Shown piece after piece: positions 22,522-34,750 of a stretch of DNA of 64,000 nucleotides. The DNA is from Blumeriella jaapii (taxonomy: Eukaryota; Ascomycota; Leotiomycetes; Helotiales; Drepanopezizaceae): positions 1 to 64,000 of the forward strand of contig VWND01000034.1 of assembly GCA_009599575.1 (NCBI GenBank). The letters run 5' to 3'. The first letter of the stretch is position 1; every line of letters starts with the position of its first letter. The notes below the pieces were generated by a model, which made no database searches, was not told where the DNA came from, and was given only the letters and a program-made list of their open reading frames with translations. Both the position numbers and the translations under genes were made by a program.

Positions 22522-22799
22522 TGTAACGATTTATTCTGTTGCTATTTTTCGTATTATCCCAGCAATTACGTATAGCTGCAAGCTTTTTGGTCTTTTGATA
22601 GGTTTTTCCATTAATTATAAAAACTATTTATATATATAAAGCTTTTTTTTTTTTAACAATTTCTGCTTTTTGCAATTGTTAATTCTAAATAAATATTTTT
22701 GTTACAGAACCAAAGGCTCGTTTTTTATACCATGTACACGGCGACCAGTTGACTGATCTCCCAGCCCTACGACTGATTAGATCGTTATATTTACAGCGT
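22522..22799 (+). repeat. Chr1-C 3' LTR
   Basis: It starts TGTAACGATTTATTC and ends GATTAGATCGTTATA, followed by the TTTAC duplication. Its first half is heavily mutated and its last 75 bases are nearly intact, the opposite of the 5' LTR. Confidence 0.9.
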
Positions 22800-24904
22800 C
22801 GTTTTAATAACGAAATTAAATCTTTCGGAAATGCAAATAAAAAACTTTAATACAACGAGCGTAAAAAGCTGTAAAAAAATAAAATTTCGGCCAATAGAGC
22901 TTGCGTTTATTACAGTTTAGTAAAACTTAGTGTTCGGCCAACCAAGCTTTTTTTAAAATTATATTATAATTTCCGAGATTAATAATTAAAAAAAAATAAA
23001 CGATTGTATTCGATTATTAATAATAAAATTAAAAAGCGTAAAATATATTACTGAAATGGCCACGAGCTTTATTATACTTTTTTACAAAAAAAAAAGCCGG
23101 AAAAAGTTAAATTAAAAGTCAAAAAAAAAAAATTTAATCAGCGCCGAATCGATCAACGCATAACCGTTCGTTTTAAAATCGGCGAGCGTTTTTATTTTAT
23201 ACGAAAAATCATTTTTAATAAATAAAACGAAGATTATTAATAAATCGCTATTAAAAAGCTTCCGAATATTAAAATAATGCATATCGCGTAATACGTTTAA
23301 AAAAAAAGCTTTGCTTAGGCCTAAGCGTTTCTCCGACTGGCGAAAAAGCTTTTAATTTTCTTATATGCGTTTTGGAAATCGTTTGAAAAAGGATTTTCAT
23401 TTTTATTATTATTATCGAAAGGCTAATTTTCGGCCGGCTCGATCTCGTTTATATTTATTAGCTTAGGAAGACTTTTAAATGGAACCGAAGGTCGGCTCGT
23501 AAAAGGTCGTGCAAATTGGCTTTTTTGAATTTTTTAATATAAAATAAAAAACGAGCGTTGTCGTTAGTCCGATCGAAAAGAAAAAACGCCAAAAGAGACG
23601 TTTTGACGTGGAAAAAAAGAAAAAACAGTAAAAGGCTGAAAAAAAGCTTGTAAAACATTTAAACAATTTTCGTACGTACGATTTAATTCGTAATACGCTT
23701 CAATCAAAAATTTATTATTTTAATAAATAATAAACTTGATTAAAAAGCGACTCGCGTATAAAATTCGTTTAGCTAATTAATTTTGTTTTTTTCAACGGAC
23801 GGCGATAAGCCAATTTTTAAAAATCGTTGTACGCGCTTATTTCAAATATAGCTTTTTTCGTAAACGCTTTAGTATTTTATCGCGAAAAGCGTTCCGAAGC
23901 TGTTTATTAATTCGTATTTAAACGTTTACTGCGAAAATGGAAAATCGCAAATAAAATCGCTAAAAATCGTCGTACGTATTTATTATAAGCATTTTAAATT
24001 CGTTTTCGGCCTTTTAAACGTCGGAAAAATCGGCCAGAAAATCGGCGATTTTTTTTATTAATTTTTCGAAAAATATAAAATCGGAACGGTTTAAAATACG
24101 CGAAATAAAAAACTTTTTTGCTACGTTTTCGATTTGATCGAATATATAATTCTTGCGAAATCGATCGTTAGCGAAATAATCGTATGAAAATTCGAAATTG
24201 TCGAAAACTTTAGTTTTTTAATAACTTATTTTGTAATTTTTACTATTATTTAACTTAAATTTAAAATTCGAAACGCGTTTTATACGAGCTAGTCGAAAAT
24301 CAGTAAATAAATAGGAACCATAGCGTTTAAAAAGCGCGCTAAAGTTTTGGCTGTTAAAAAAAGATTTAAAAAAAATTCGCGAAAAGCGTAAAAATTAATT
24401 TGCAGCGTTTATTAATTAAAATAAAACGTTGCGAAAAAAAGAAAAAGCAGCAGATTCGCGATTAGCAGAAGCACGTTCGATAAATTTTATTAAACTTTTT
24501 AATTAAAAAGTCTGTCGCAGTCGTATAATTTTTAAAAATTATCGTTTACGCTTTTGCGCTTTTTTCAGTTGATTTTGCAAAAGTCTCAATTAAACGCTTT
24601 TAATATTAAGCTGCAAAAAAAAAAATGGCAAGCGAAATGATTAACGCTTTGCTTTTTTTTATATTTTTTTGTTTCGGAAAAAAACTGTTTTTCAGAAAAA
24701 AAAGCTTTTGGGAAAAACTGTTTTTTCGCTGATTAAAAAGAAAATTAAAATATAATAGCAGAAGCTGAAAAGCTTTATTAAAAAAAGGATCGTTAAACAA
24801 AAGCCATTTTTCGCGAAATGCGAAAATAAGCTTTTTTACGACCGGTCGATCATTTTAGTATAACTCGTAAAGAATTCGAAAAGAAAAATAGTTTACGCCG
24901 TCGC
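22800..24904 (-). pseudogene. Chr1-B linker, protease and gag remnant
   Basis: The reverse strand is homologous to 12240-14390 of Chr1-D. The protease box reads DFK at 23172-23180. Gag fragments lie at 23458-23666, reading FFLFDRTNDNARFLFYIKKF, and on to about 24880. It ends at 24904 with the GTCGC duplication where Chr1-E inserted in the leader. Confidence 0.8.
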
Positions 24905-25170
24905 TGTGACGATCTAATCAGTCGGAGGGCTGGAAGATCAGTCAACTGGTCGCCGTGTTCATATAGTATAAAAAACGAGCCTTTGGTTCTGTAACAAAAA
25001 TATTTATTTAAAATCAATAATTGCAGAAGGCAGAAATCGCTAAAAAAAAAAAGTCTTATATATATAAATAGTTTTTACAATTAATAGAAAGATTTATTAA
25101 AAGACCAGAAAGCTTGCAGCTATACGTAGTTGCTGAGGTGATACGAAAAGCAAAAGAATAAGTCGTTATA
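24905..25170 (-). repeat. Chr1-E 3' LTR
   Basis: On the plus strand it runs from TGTGACGATCTAATCAGTCGG to AGTCGTTATA. The outer 70 bases are nearly unmutated and the inner part is AT-shifted. Confidence 0.9.
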
Positions 25171-25860
25171 TTATTTCTTCGTCCGAAAAAAGCGCGCTTT
25201 CGAGCTTTTATTTATTGGTACGTCGCTATTTAAATAATCGTACGAATCCAAACTTTCGGAATACGCTTTTAGCTAATTTACAAGTTTTGCAAAAAAACCG
25301 AAAAGCTTTTTATGCGTTAAATAAAAATCGCGCATTTTTAAAAAAGCATATATAAAATCAAACGCGAAATATTACGTAAGATTTTTATTTAAGTCTATTT
25401 AAAAAGCTTTATATTAAAGGATTTTCCGTTGCATTCGATAAGCGATTAATTTTTCGATTTCGTATTTAAGCTTATCAATTATATTAATAAATTCAAAAGC
25501 TAAATTAATTTAATTTAAAGCGCGTCGTTAGCTGTTTTACGCAATCGATTGGCGTGAAAAACTAAGTGTACGTTTATAATACTAAAAAGGTTTAATTTAA
25601 AAGCGTTATCGAAAATTTTGGCTACAATTTTAAAAAAACCGTTTGTAAAATTGTCGAATTTGCGAAAAAGCCGGAAAGTCGGAAATAAACGCATATCGAA
25701 TTATATATAATCGCTAACGTTAAAATCGATCGCGCGGCGAGATTTATTCGTATTTTTTTTTATTTTATCGTAAATTTATTAAAAATACGATTTGGCGAGG
25801 TTTTAAGCGTCGTAATAACGGCGAGCGTACGCACGAGCTTCGTTTGCGTTTAGTTTATAT
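25171..25860 (-). pseudogene. Chr1-E chromodomain and integrase C-terminus
   Basis: The reverse strand is homologous to 17501-18090. The terminal blocks with SSKARFF and DYLDSDVLINK lie close to the LTR, and the VHPVF-type block lies near 25560. Confidence 0.75.
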
Positions 25861-26847
25861 AAAAAATTCAAAAAAAAGGAAATATCGAGCTTCCAGTTTC
25901 AATTAATATAAAAAATATAATCGTATATAATTTTAAAAAGTGAAAAGCCATTTAGATTTTCGTAAAAAAAAATTATTTGAGCGAAATTTATTATTGAAAA
26001 AAATTCGTTTTAATCGTTTTAATAAAAGTTTACGAAAGGTCCAAAGCGTTTTTACAAATATTAATTGTAAATTTCGGTTTAACCGTCGGTTTTAAAATAA
26101 ACGGCTATCGAAAGCTTTAGTTGCGTATCGAATATTTTGTTTAATTTAAACCAAAAGATAAACTAATATTAAAAGCTACGATCGCTAATAATACTTTTTA
26201 AAAAGCTAAAATATTTGTATACGTAAAATATATATAGTTTGGCGAAGCTTCGAACGTCGATATTTTTATAACAAAAAATCGAAATTGCTTATTTAAAAAA
26301 GCGATTTATTATTACGAATACGTTATCGTAACCGTGTTTGTTTTTGTTAAAATTGCAAAAGTTTATTATAACGTGTTTTTAAAAATGGTCAGGAACAGAA
26401 AAAGACTAAAAAAGGCCGGGGCGCTTATTTTTTAAAACAAAACTTTTTCGATAAGCGTGGCAATTGCGATAGTATTATTTTACGAAAGCTGTTATATTTC
26501 GTTAATAATATTAGTCCGAAAGCAATTGCGTAATTTTGCGAGCGCTAAAATAAGCGGTGGAAATTTGGTCGTGCATTTTTCGTATAAGGGCCAAACGAAG
26601 ATAATCGACGTTTGATATTATTAAACGATCGTAATATAACAGCAAATCGCGTTTAAATATATACGAAGTATTATTATCGTCGTTTTCGTAGCGTTTCGTA
26701 CAGCTTTTTTTCGGAAGGCCATCAGATTATTAATTATGCGATTAGCGTAAAAAATTTGATTAAGGATACGAAATGCGGAAAAAAAATTAGCTATTTTAAC
26801 GATAAAAACAGCTGTTTCGGAGGCCGTGGGAGGTCGAAGTTTTTCAG
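25861..26847 (-). pseudogene. Chr1-E integrase core remnant
   Basis: The reverse strand is homologous to the Chr1-D integrase. The TDGQTE-type block lies near 26090, followed towards higher coordinates by the SDR, YDNVFV and HHCC-type segments. The remainder is stop-ridden. Confidence 0.78.
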
Positions 26848-27453
26848 TTAAAAGTCGGTGATTAATTCGATTTGCTCGGAAAAGGGTTTGCAGGCGCTGG
26901 ATGCGTTTAAGGATTTGGAGGTTATAAAATACTTCAAGGCCTTGTAATCAGTAATAATTTTGATCTGATAAATTGAGCCAGCCAGTTCAGCGCGAAAATT
27001 GCTTAAAGATTTCACGATTGCGAACATTTTTTTATCGTACATAACGTAGTTTAGCTTTGCGAAAGCTATAGTTTTGCTGAAATAAGCGATTGGAAGCCAG
27101 TCGTTATTATAGAATTGCGAAAGCACAAAAGCTACTACGCCGTCGAAAGCGTCAGTTTCTAATATATAGAAAAGGTTTTGCTTGTAATATTGTAAAACTG
27201 GTGTAATAATAAAAGCTAGTATAAAAAGGTCGAAATTTTTCTGATATTTAAAAATAAAATTGTAAAAAACGTTAGCCTTGGTCAAATAAACCAAAGGTTT
27301 TGCAATTATACCGTAGTTTCGAATAAAACGTCGGTAAAAATTACAAAAACCAAAAAAGCTTTGTATACCTTTTATAATAATAAAAGGCTTTTAGTGGACG
27401 ATTACGGAAATTTTTTTTGGATTTATTTCTAGGCTTTTAGTAAAAATAATAAA
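26848..27453 (-). pseudogene. Chr1-E RNase H remnant with a 148-residue open frame
   Basis: The minus-strand open frame 26848-27294 reads VYLTKANVFYNFIFKYQKNF, then YILETDAFDGVVAFVLSQF, AYFSKTIAFAKLNYVMYDKK, AIVKSLSNFRAELAGSIYQI and TDYKALKYF. It is the best preserved RNase H in the window, with ETD intact. The catalytic domain belongs to pol and would degrade the RNA template. Reading ends where Chr1-F inserted at 27453. Confidence 0.9.
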
Positions 27454-27716
27454 TGTAACGACTTATTCTCTTGCCCCTCGTGTCCCAGCAACTACGTGTA
27501 GCTGCAAACTCCCTGGTCTCCTGGTGGGTCTTCCTATCAATTATGGAAACTATTCATATATATAAGGCTTTTTTCTTTTAGCAACCTTTGCTTTTTGCAG
27601 TTGTTGATTTTAAATAAATATTTTTATTACAAAACTAAAAGTTCGTTTTTTATATTATATAAATACGGCGACTAATTAATTAATTTCCTAGCCTTTCGAT
27701 TAATTAAATCGTTATA
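27454..27716 (+). repeat. Chr1-F 5' LTR
   Basis: It starts TGTAACGACTTATTC and ends AATCGTTATA. It lacks a few bases of the usual CACCTCTCGTGTCACC block, reading CCCCTCGTGTCCCAGC, a short deletion shared in part with 44065. Confidence 0.88.
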
Positions 27717-29440
27717 TTATTAACAACTTTTTTTCTACGCTAGCGACGGCGTAAATTATTTTTTTTTTCGAATTTTTTACGGATTATATTAAAATGATCG
27801 ACCGGTCGTAAAAAGGCTTATTTCCGTATTTTGCGAAAAATGGCTTTTGTTTAACGATCCTTTCTTTAGCAAAGCTTTTCAACTTCTGTTATTATATTTT
27901 AACCTTTTTTTTTTTAATCAGCGAAAAAGCAATCTTTTTTAAAAGCTTTTTTTTTTGAAAAACAATTTTTCTCCCGAGGAAAAAAAAACAAAAGAAAAGG
28001 CAGAGCGTTAACCATTTCGCCTGCCAATTTTTTTTTGCAGCTTAGCGTTAAAAGCGTTTAATTAAAACTTTTGCAAAATTAATTAAAAAAAGCGCAAAAG
28101 CGTAAACGACAATTTTTAAAAATTATACGACTGCGGCAAACCTTTTAATTAAAGCGTTTAATAAAATTTATCGAACGTGCTTCTGCTAATCGCGAATCTG
28201 CTGCTTTTTCTTTTTTTTGCAACGTTTTATTTTAATTAATAAACGCTGCAAATCAATCTCTACGCTTTTCGCGAATTTTTTTTAAATCTTTTTATAACGG
28301 CCAAAATCTTAGCGCGCTTTTTGAACGCTATAATTCTTATTTATTTGTTAATTCTCGACTAGCTCGTATAAAACGCGTTTCGAATTTTAAGTTTAAGCTG
28401 AATAATAGTGAAAATTACAAAGCACGCTATTAAAAAACTAGAATTTTCGATAATTTCGAATTTTACTACGATTATTTCGCTAACAATCGATTTCGCAAAA
28501 ATTATATATTCGATCAGACCGAAAGCGTAGCAAAAAAGTTTTTTATTCCGCGTATTTTAAACCGTTTCGATTTTATATTTTTCGAAAAATTAATAAAAAA
28601 GGTCGCCGATTTTCTGGCCGACTTTTCCGATATTTAAAAGGCCGAAAACGAATTTAAAATACTTATAATAAATACGCACGACGATTTTTGGCGATTTTAT
28701 TTGCGATTTTCCATTTTCGTAACGAACGTTTAAATACGAATTGACAAACAGCTTCGAAACGCTTTTCGCGATAAAATACTAAAGCGTTTACGAGAAAAGC
28801 TGTATTTGAAATAAGCGCGTACAACGATTTTTAAAAATTGGCTTACCGCCGTCCGATAAAAAAAACAAAATTAATTGGCTAAACGAATTTTATACGCGAA
28901 TCGTTTTTTAATTAAGTTTATTATTTATTAAAATAATAAATTTTCGACTAAAGCGTACTACGAGTTAAATCGTACGTACGAAAATCGTTCAAATGTTTCA
29001 CAAGCTTTTTTTCAGCTTTTTGTTTTTTTCTTTACGCCAAAACGCTTTTTTTGGCGTTTTTTCTTTTCGATCGGACCAACGATAACGCTCGTTTTTTATT
29101 TTATATTAAAAAATTTAAAAAAGCTAATTTTTACGATTTTTTACGGGCCGATCCTCGGTTTTATTTAAAAGCCCTTTCAGATTAATAAATATAAACGAAA
29201 TCGAACCGGCCGAAAATTCGCTTTTTGATAATAATAGTAAAAACGAAAACCCTTTTTCAAACGACTTTTAAAACGCATACGAAAAAGTTAAAAGCTTTTC
29301 CGCTAGTCGAAAAAACGCTCAGGCCTAAGCAAAGCTTTTTTTTTGGACGTATTACGCGATATGCGTTATTTTAACGTTCGAAGGCTTTTTAATAGCGATT
29401 TATTAATAATTTCCGTTATATTTATTAAAAATAGCTTTTC
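27717..29440 (+). pseudogene. Chr1-F leader and gag remnant
   Basis: This is homologous to 12223-13900. It includes KVADFLADFSD-type and RTNDNARFLFYIKKF-type blocks with stops. Confidence 0.68.
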
Positions 29441-30274
29441 GTATAAAATGAAAACGCTCGCCGATTTTAAAGCGAACGGTTATGCGTTAATCGATTCGGC
29501 GCTGATTAAATTCTTTTTTTTTTTTTAAAAACTTTTGATTTAACTTTTTCCGGCTTTTTTTTTTATAAAAGAATATAATAAAGCTCGTAGCCATTTAATT
29601 ATATATTTTACGCTTTTTAATCTTATTATTAACAACCGAATACAATCGTTTACTTTTTTTTTAATTATTAATTTCGGAAATTATAATATGATTTTAAAAA
29701 AAGCTTGATTGGCCGAATATTAAATTTTACTAAATTGTAATAAACGCAAGCTTTATTAGCCGAAGTTTTACCTTTTTACAGCTTTTTACGCTCGTTGTAT
29801 TAAAATCTTTAATTTACATTTCCGAAAGATTTAATTTCGCTATTAAAACGACGCTGTAAAACGTAACAAAAACTTTAATTAATTATAGCAGATTTACGAC
29901 GCTATGCGAAGCGCGAAAAGATCGAATTTTATTCGCGGTGTCAATTTCGATAGCGACGCTAATAAAATAATACAAAAAATTATACTATTTTCTTAGGCTG
30001 CCGATTTTTTTTCTATTATTTTTTTTCTTTTTTTTTTCTTTTCGTTAAAACAGCTTTTTCGTTCTACGAAAAACAGTTATATAAAAAACCGAAGGAAAGT
30101 TTTCGCCGCGATAGCTTTTCAGCTTAATATAATCGATAATTCAGACAAGCCATTTTTTAAATTTTCCAAACGACCAGTTCGAAAACGAATTCCTTAATCT
30201 ACTGCTTATTTAATTTCCATTTGCCAGATTATTATATACGCTTTTAAATTGATTTTCAGAAAAAAACAATTAAA
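29441..30274 (+). pseudogene. Chr1-F protease remnant and linker
   Basis: It reads MKTLADFKANGYALIDSALIK, with the catalytic box as DFK at 29463-29471. The T-rich run of the linker (about 30010-30042) is interrupted by C. Confidence 0.72.
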
Positions 30275-31300
30275 GTGTTTTCAACCTTCCTATACGAAAT
30301 CGATAAAATACTAGACGATTTTACGTATAATACTTTTTTTAAAACCCAATTTCACAGTTTTTTCGAACGTTTTAAAACCAACGAAATATCGATTTCGACT
30401 TTTTCAATCAGCTTAGCAAAACTAATTTCGAATAAACCTTTTTTCGAATTTTTTTCCCCGGAATACAAAAATTTCGAATACGTGTTTTTTAAAGCCGCCA
30501 ATAACGAGCTAGCCCTTTACCGGCCCTACGACCATAAAATCGAGCTTATTGTAAATAAAAAAAAATTAAAATATACTTTTTTATATAAAATGTCGATTTC
30601 AAAGCTCGAGATTATTAAAACCTATTTGTAAAATAATTTTAACAAAAGCTTTATCGAATTTTTCACCGCTTTTTTCGCTGTTTCAATATTTTTCGCTAAA
30701 AAACCCGACGATTTACTGCGTTTTTGTATCGATTATCGAACCTTTAATAATATTACTCGCAAAAATCGCTATTCTTTTTTTTTTACCGATAAAACTTTTA
30801 TTCGTTTTTCGAAAGCGCGAATTTTTACAAAATTCGATATTCGTCAAACTTTTTATAAAATTCGAATGGACCCCGCTAATAAAAAACTGACGACGTTTCG
30901 TACGCGTTACGGCGCTTATAAATACAAAATGCTATTTTTTAGTTTTATTAATAAATCCGCAATTTATTAACGCTATATAAACGACGTTTTTTTCGATTAT
31001 TTAAACGATTTTTGCATTGCGTATTTAAATAATATTTTTATTTATTCGTCCGACTTTTTAAAACACGTTATATACGTTCGCAAAATACTTTAAAAGCTCG
31101 CTAACGCTGAATTACAGGCCGATATTCGGAAGTTTAAATTCAACGTTATTCGGACCCGTTATTTAAGTTTTATTATCTCGACTGAAAATCTAAAAGTAAA
31201 TTTAAAGAAAATCTCCGTGGTCGTTTATTAAAAGCTTTTTATTATTATAAAAGGTGTATAAAGCTTTTTTGGTTTTTGTAATTTTTACCGACGTTTTATT
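30275..31300 (+). pseudogene. Chr1-F reverse transcriptase remnant
   Basis: An open stretch (30275-30631) reads MFSTFLYEIDKILDDFTYN, ERFKTNEISIS, YVFFKAANNELALYRPYDHK and ISKLEIIKTYL. Past a stop it continues to KKPDDLLRFCIDYRTF, RYINDVFFDYL and AYLNNIFIYSSD. The YLNN box is at 31022-31033. Confidence 0.9.
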
Positions 31301-31850
31301 CGAAACTACGGTATAATTGCAAAGCCTCTGGTTCATTTAACCAAAGCTAACGTTTTTTATAATTTCACTTTTAAATATCAGGAAAATTTCGACCTTTTTA
31401 TATTAGCTTTTATTATTGCATCAATTTTATAATATTACAGGCAAAACCTTTTTTGCATATTAAAAACTAACGCTTTCGACGGCGTAATAGCTTTTGTGCT
31501 TTCGCAATTTTATAATAACGACTGGCTTCTAGTCGTTTATTTTAACAAAACTATAATCTTCGCAAAGCTAAATTACGTCGTATACGATAAAAAAATATTC
31601 GCAATCGTAAAATCTTTAAATAACTTTCGTATTAAACTAGCTGGCTTAATTTATTAAATCAAAACAATTATTAATTACAAAGCTTTGGAATATTTTATAA
31701 TTTCTAACTTTTAAACGTTCGACAGGCACGCTGGGCCGAGCTTTTCGCCGATTACAACTTTTTTATTACGTATAAATTAAATAAATACAATTTTTTGACT
31801 AACGTATTAATACGTCGTACGAGCGAATCCGACCGTTAAAACTCTTTTAA
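31301..31850 (+). pseudogene. Chr1-F RNase H remnant
   Basis: It is in register with Chr1-D. It reads FDGVIAFVLSQF and LNYVVYDKKIFAIVKSL with stops. Confidence 0.82.
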
Positions 31851-33060
31851 ACGCATTTAGCGCCTGCAAATCCTTTTTCGAACAAATCAAATTAATCACC
31901 GCTTTTTGATTAAAAAACTTCGATTTTTTACGGCTTCCGAAACAGCTGTTTTTATTATTAAAATAGCTGATTTTTTTTTCGCATTTCGTATCGTTAATCA
32001 AATTTTTTACGCTAATCGCATAGCTAGCAGCTTAATAGCTTTTCGAAAAAAAGCTGTACGAAACGCTACGAAAAAAAACGACGATAATAATATTTCGTAT
32101 ATATTTAAACGCGATTTGCTGTTATATTACGGTCGTTTAATAATATTAAACGTCGATTATTTTCGTTTGGCCTTTGTACGAAAAATGCACGACCAGATTT
32201 TTACCGCTTATTTCAGCGCTCGCAAAACTACGCAATTGCTTTCGGATTAATATTATTAGCGAAGTATAACAGCTTTCGTAAAACAATACTGCCGCAACTG
32301 CTACGCTTATCGAAAAAATTCTATTTTAAAAAATAAACGCTCCGGCCTTTTTTAGCTTTTTGTTTCTGACCATTTTTAAAAGCACGTTATAATAGATTTT
32401 TGCAGTTTTAATAAAAACAAATACGGTTACGATAACGTATTCGTAATAATAAATCGCTTTTCCAAATAAGCAATTTCGATTTTATTATAAAAATATCGAT
32501 GCTTAAAGCTTCGCCAAATTATATATATTTTACGTATATAAGTATTTTGACTTTTTAAAAAATATTATTAGCGATCGTAGCTTTTAGTATTAATTTACTT
32601 TTTGGTTTAAATTAAATAAAATATTCGGTACGCAACTAAAGCTTTCGATAGCCGCTTAATTTGAAACCGACGGTCAAACCGAAATTTACAACTAATATTT
32701 GCAAAAACGCTTTCGACCCTTCGTAAATTTCTATTAAAACGATTAAAACGAATTTTTTTTAATAATGGATTTCGCTTAAATAGTTTTTTTTTACGAAAAT
32801 TTAAATAGCCTTTTATTTTTTAAAATTGTATACGGTTATATTTCTTATATTAATTGGAATTGGAAGTTCGATATTTTTCTTTTTCCTAATTTTTTATATA
32901 AGCTAAACGCAAACGAAGCTCGTACGTACGTTCGCCGCTATTACGACGCTTAAAACTTCGCCAAATCGCATTTTTAATAAGCTTACGACAAAATAAAAAA
33001 AAATACGAATAAATCTCGCCGCGCGATCGATTTTAACGTTAACGATTACGTAAAATTCGA
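31851..33060 (+). pseudogene. Chr1-F integrase remnant
   Basis: The open stretch 31906-32250 reads FFAFRIVNQIFYANRIASSL, then RDLLLYYGRLIILNVDYFRL, FVRKMHDQIFTAYFSARKTTQLL, which leads into the zinc-binding part. The core follows with DNVFVIINRF and ETDGQTEIYN (about 32660). Confidence 0.85.
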
Positions 33061-33584
33061 TATGCGTTTATTTCCGACCTTTCGGCCTTTTCGCAAGCTC
33101 GACAATTTTATAAACGGCCTTTTTAAAATTATAGCCAAAATTTTCGATAACGCTTTTAAGCTAGACTTTTTTAATATTATAAACGTATATTCAGTTTTTT
33201 ACGCTAGTCGACTGCGTAAAGCAGCTGACGACGCGCTTTCAGATCAGATTAATTTAGCTTTTGAATTTATTAATATAATTAATAAGCTTAAATACGAAGT
33301 CGAAAAATTAATCGCTTATCGAATACAGCGGAAAACCTTTTAATACAAAGCTTTTTAAATAAGCTTAAATAAAGATTTCACGTGGTATTCCGCGTTTGAT
33401 TTTATATATGCTTTTTTGAAAATGCGCGACTTATTTAACGTATAAAAAGCTTTTCGGTTTTTTTACAAAATTTATAAACTGGCTGAAAGCGTATTCCGAA
33501 AGTTTAGATTCGTATAATTATTTGGATAGCGACGTATTAATAAATAAAAGCTCGAAAGCGCGCTTTTTTCGGACGAAGGAATAA
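33061..33584 (+). pseudogene. Chr1-F integrase tail with chromodomain
   Basis: The open stretch 33062-33343 reads MRLFPTFRPFRKLDNFINGL, FDNAFKLDFFNIINVYSVFY, DALSDQINLAFEFINIINKL and YEVEKLIAYRIQRKTF. This is the start of the chromodomain. The remainder, with WYS/ASDF-type sequence, lies past a stop. Confidence 0.85.
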
Positions 33585-33850
33585 TATAACGATTTATTTT
33601 TTTACTTTTCGTATTATCCTAGCAATTACGTGTAGCTGCAAGCTTTCTGGTTTTTTGGTGGGTTTTTTTATCAATTATAAAAATTATTTATATATATAAA
33701 GCTTTTTTTCCTTAGCAATTTTTGCTTTTTGCAATTGTTGATTTTAAATAAATATCTTTGTTACAAAATCAAAGGCTCGTTTCTCATACCATATGAACAC
33801 GGCGACCAGTTAACTAATCTTCCAGCCCTTCGACTGATTAAATCGTTATA
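33585..33850 (+). repeat. Chr1-F 3' LTR
   Basis: It runs from TATAACGATTTATTT to AAATCGTTATA and is followed by the ATAAA duplication. The part around 33790-33830 is little mutated. Confidence 0.9.
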
Positions 33851-34750
33851 ATAAAACTTAGATAACGGATTCGAATAACGTTGAATTTAAATTTCCGAAT
33901 ATCGGCTTATAATTTAGCGTTAGCGAGCTTTTAAAACATTTTGCGAACGTATATAACGTATTTTAAAAGATCGGACGAATAAATAAAAATATTAAATCAA
34001 ATATATAATATAAAAATCGTTTAAATAATCGAAGAAAATGTTATTTATATAACGTTGATAAATTACGGATTTATTAATAAGGTCAAAAGATAGCATTTTG
34101 CATTTATAAGCGTCGTAACGCGTACGAAACGTCGTTAGTTTTTTACTAGCGGGATTTATTCGAATTTTATAAAAGGCTTGACGAATATCGAACTTTGTAA
34201 AAATTCGCGCTTTCGAAAAACGAGCAAAAGTTTTATCGATAAAAAAAAGGAAATAGCGATTTTTACAAATAATATTATTAAAAGCTCGGTAATCGATATA
34301 AAAACGTAATAAACCGTCGGGTTTTTTGACGAAAAGTATTAAAGCAACGAAAAGAACGATAAAAAGTTCGATAAAGCTTTTATTAAAATTATTTTGCAAA
34401 TAGGTTTTAATAATTTCGAATTTTAAAATCGATATTTTATATAAAAAAGTATATTTCAGCTTTTTTTTATTTATAATAAGCTCGATTTTGTAATTATAAG
34501 GCCGATAAAAGGCTAGCTCGTTACTAGCGGCTTTAAAAAACACGTATTCGAGGTTTTTGTATTTCGGAAGAAAAAATTCGAGGAAAAGTTTATTCGAAGT
34601 TAGTTCTGCTAAGCTGATTAAAAGGGTCGAAATCGATATTTCGTTCGTTTTGAAACGTTCGAAAAAATTGTAAAATTGGGTTTTAAAAAAAATATTATAC
34701 GTAAGGTCGTTTAGTATTTTATCGATTTTATACAAAAAAATTGAAAACAT
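33851..34750 (-). pseudogene. Chr1-E reverse transcriptase, 252-residue open frame
   Basis: The minus-strand open frame 33992-34750 is the longest pol reading in the window. It runs MFSIFLYKIDKILNDLTYNI, ERFKTNEISIS, YVFFKAASNELAFYRPYNYK, KKPDGLLRFYIDYRAFNNII, FFIDKTFARFSKARIFTKFDI, FRTRYDAYKCKMLSFDLINK and YQRYINNIFFDYLNDF. It stops just where the YLDD box should come: the sequence there reads YLI and a stop. RT cannot work without that box. It continues across Chr1-F to the RNase H at 27453. Confidence 0.9.

Larger units (their letters stand above)
3612..22799 (+). mobile_element. Chr1-C: chromovirus containing a LINE and Chr1-D
   Basis: The element has LTRs at 3612-3880 and 22522-22799 and a TTTAC target duplication (3607-3611 and 22800-22804). 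Removing the LINE (5085-11422) and Chr1-D (11960-18359) leaves about 6.4 kb with the order gag, protease, RT, RNase H, integrase, chromodomain. It is inserted in Chr1-B between protease and RT. All coding parts carry stops. Confidence 0.9.
27454..33850 (+). mobile_element. Chr1-F: complete 6.4-kb chromovirus
   Basis: The LTRs are 27454-27716 and 33585-33850. The target duplication is ATAAA (27449-27453 and 33851-33855). It sits in Chr1-E just after the RT. The internal order equals that of Chr1-D. It is more heavily mutated than Chr1-D, with stops throughout. Confidence 0.92.
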
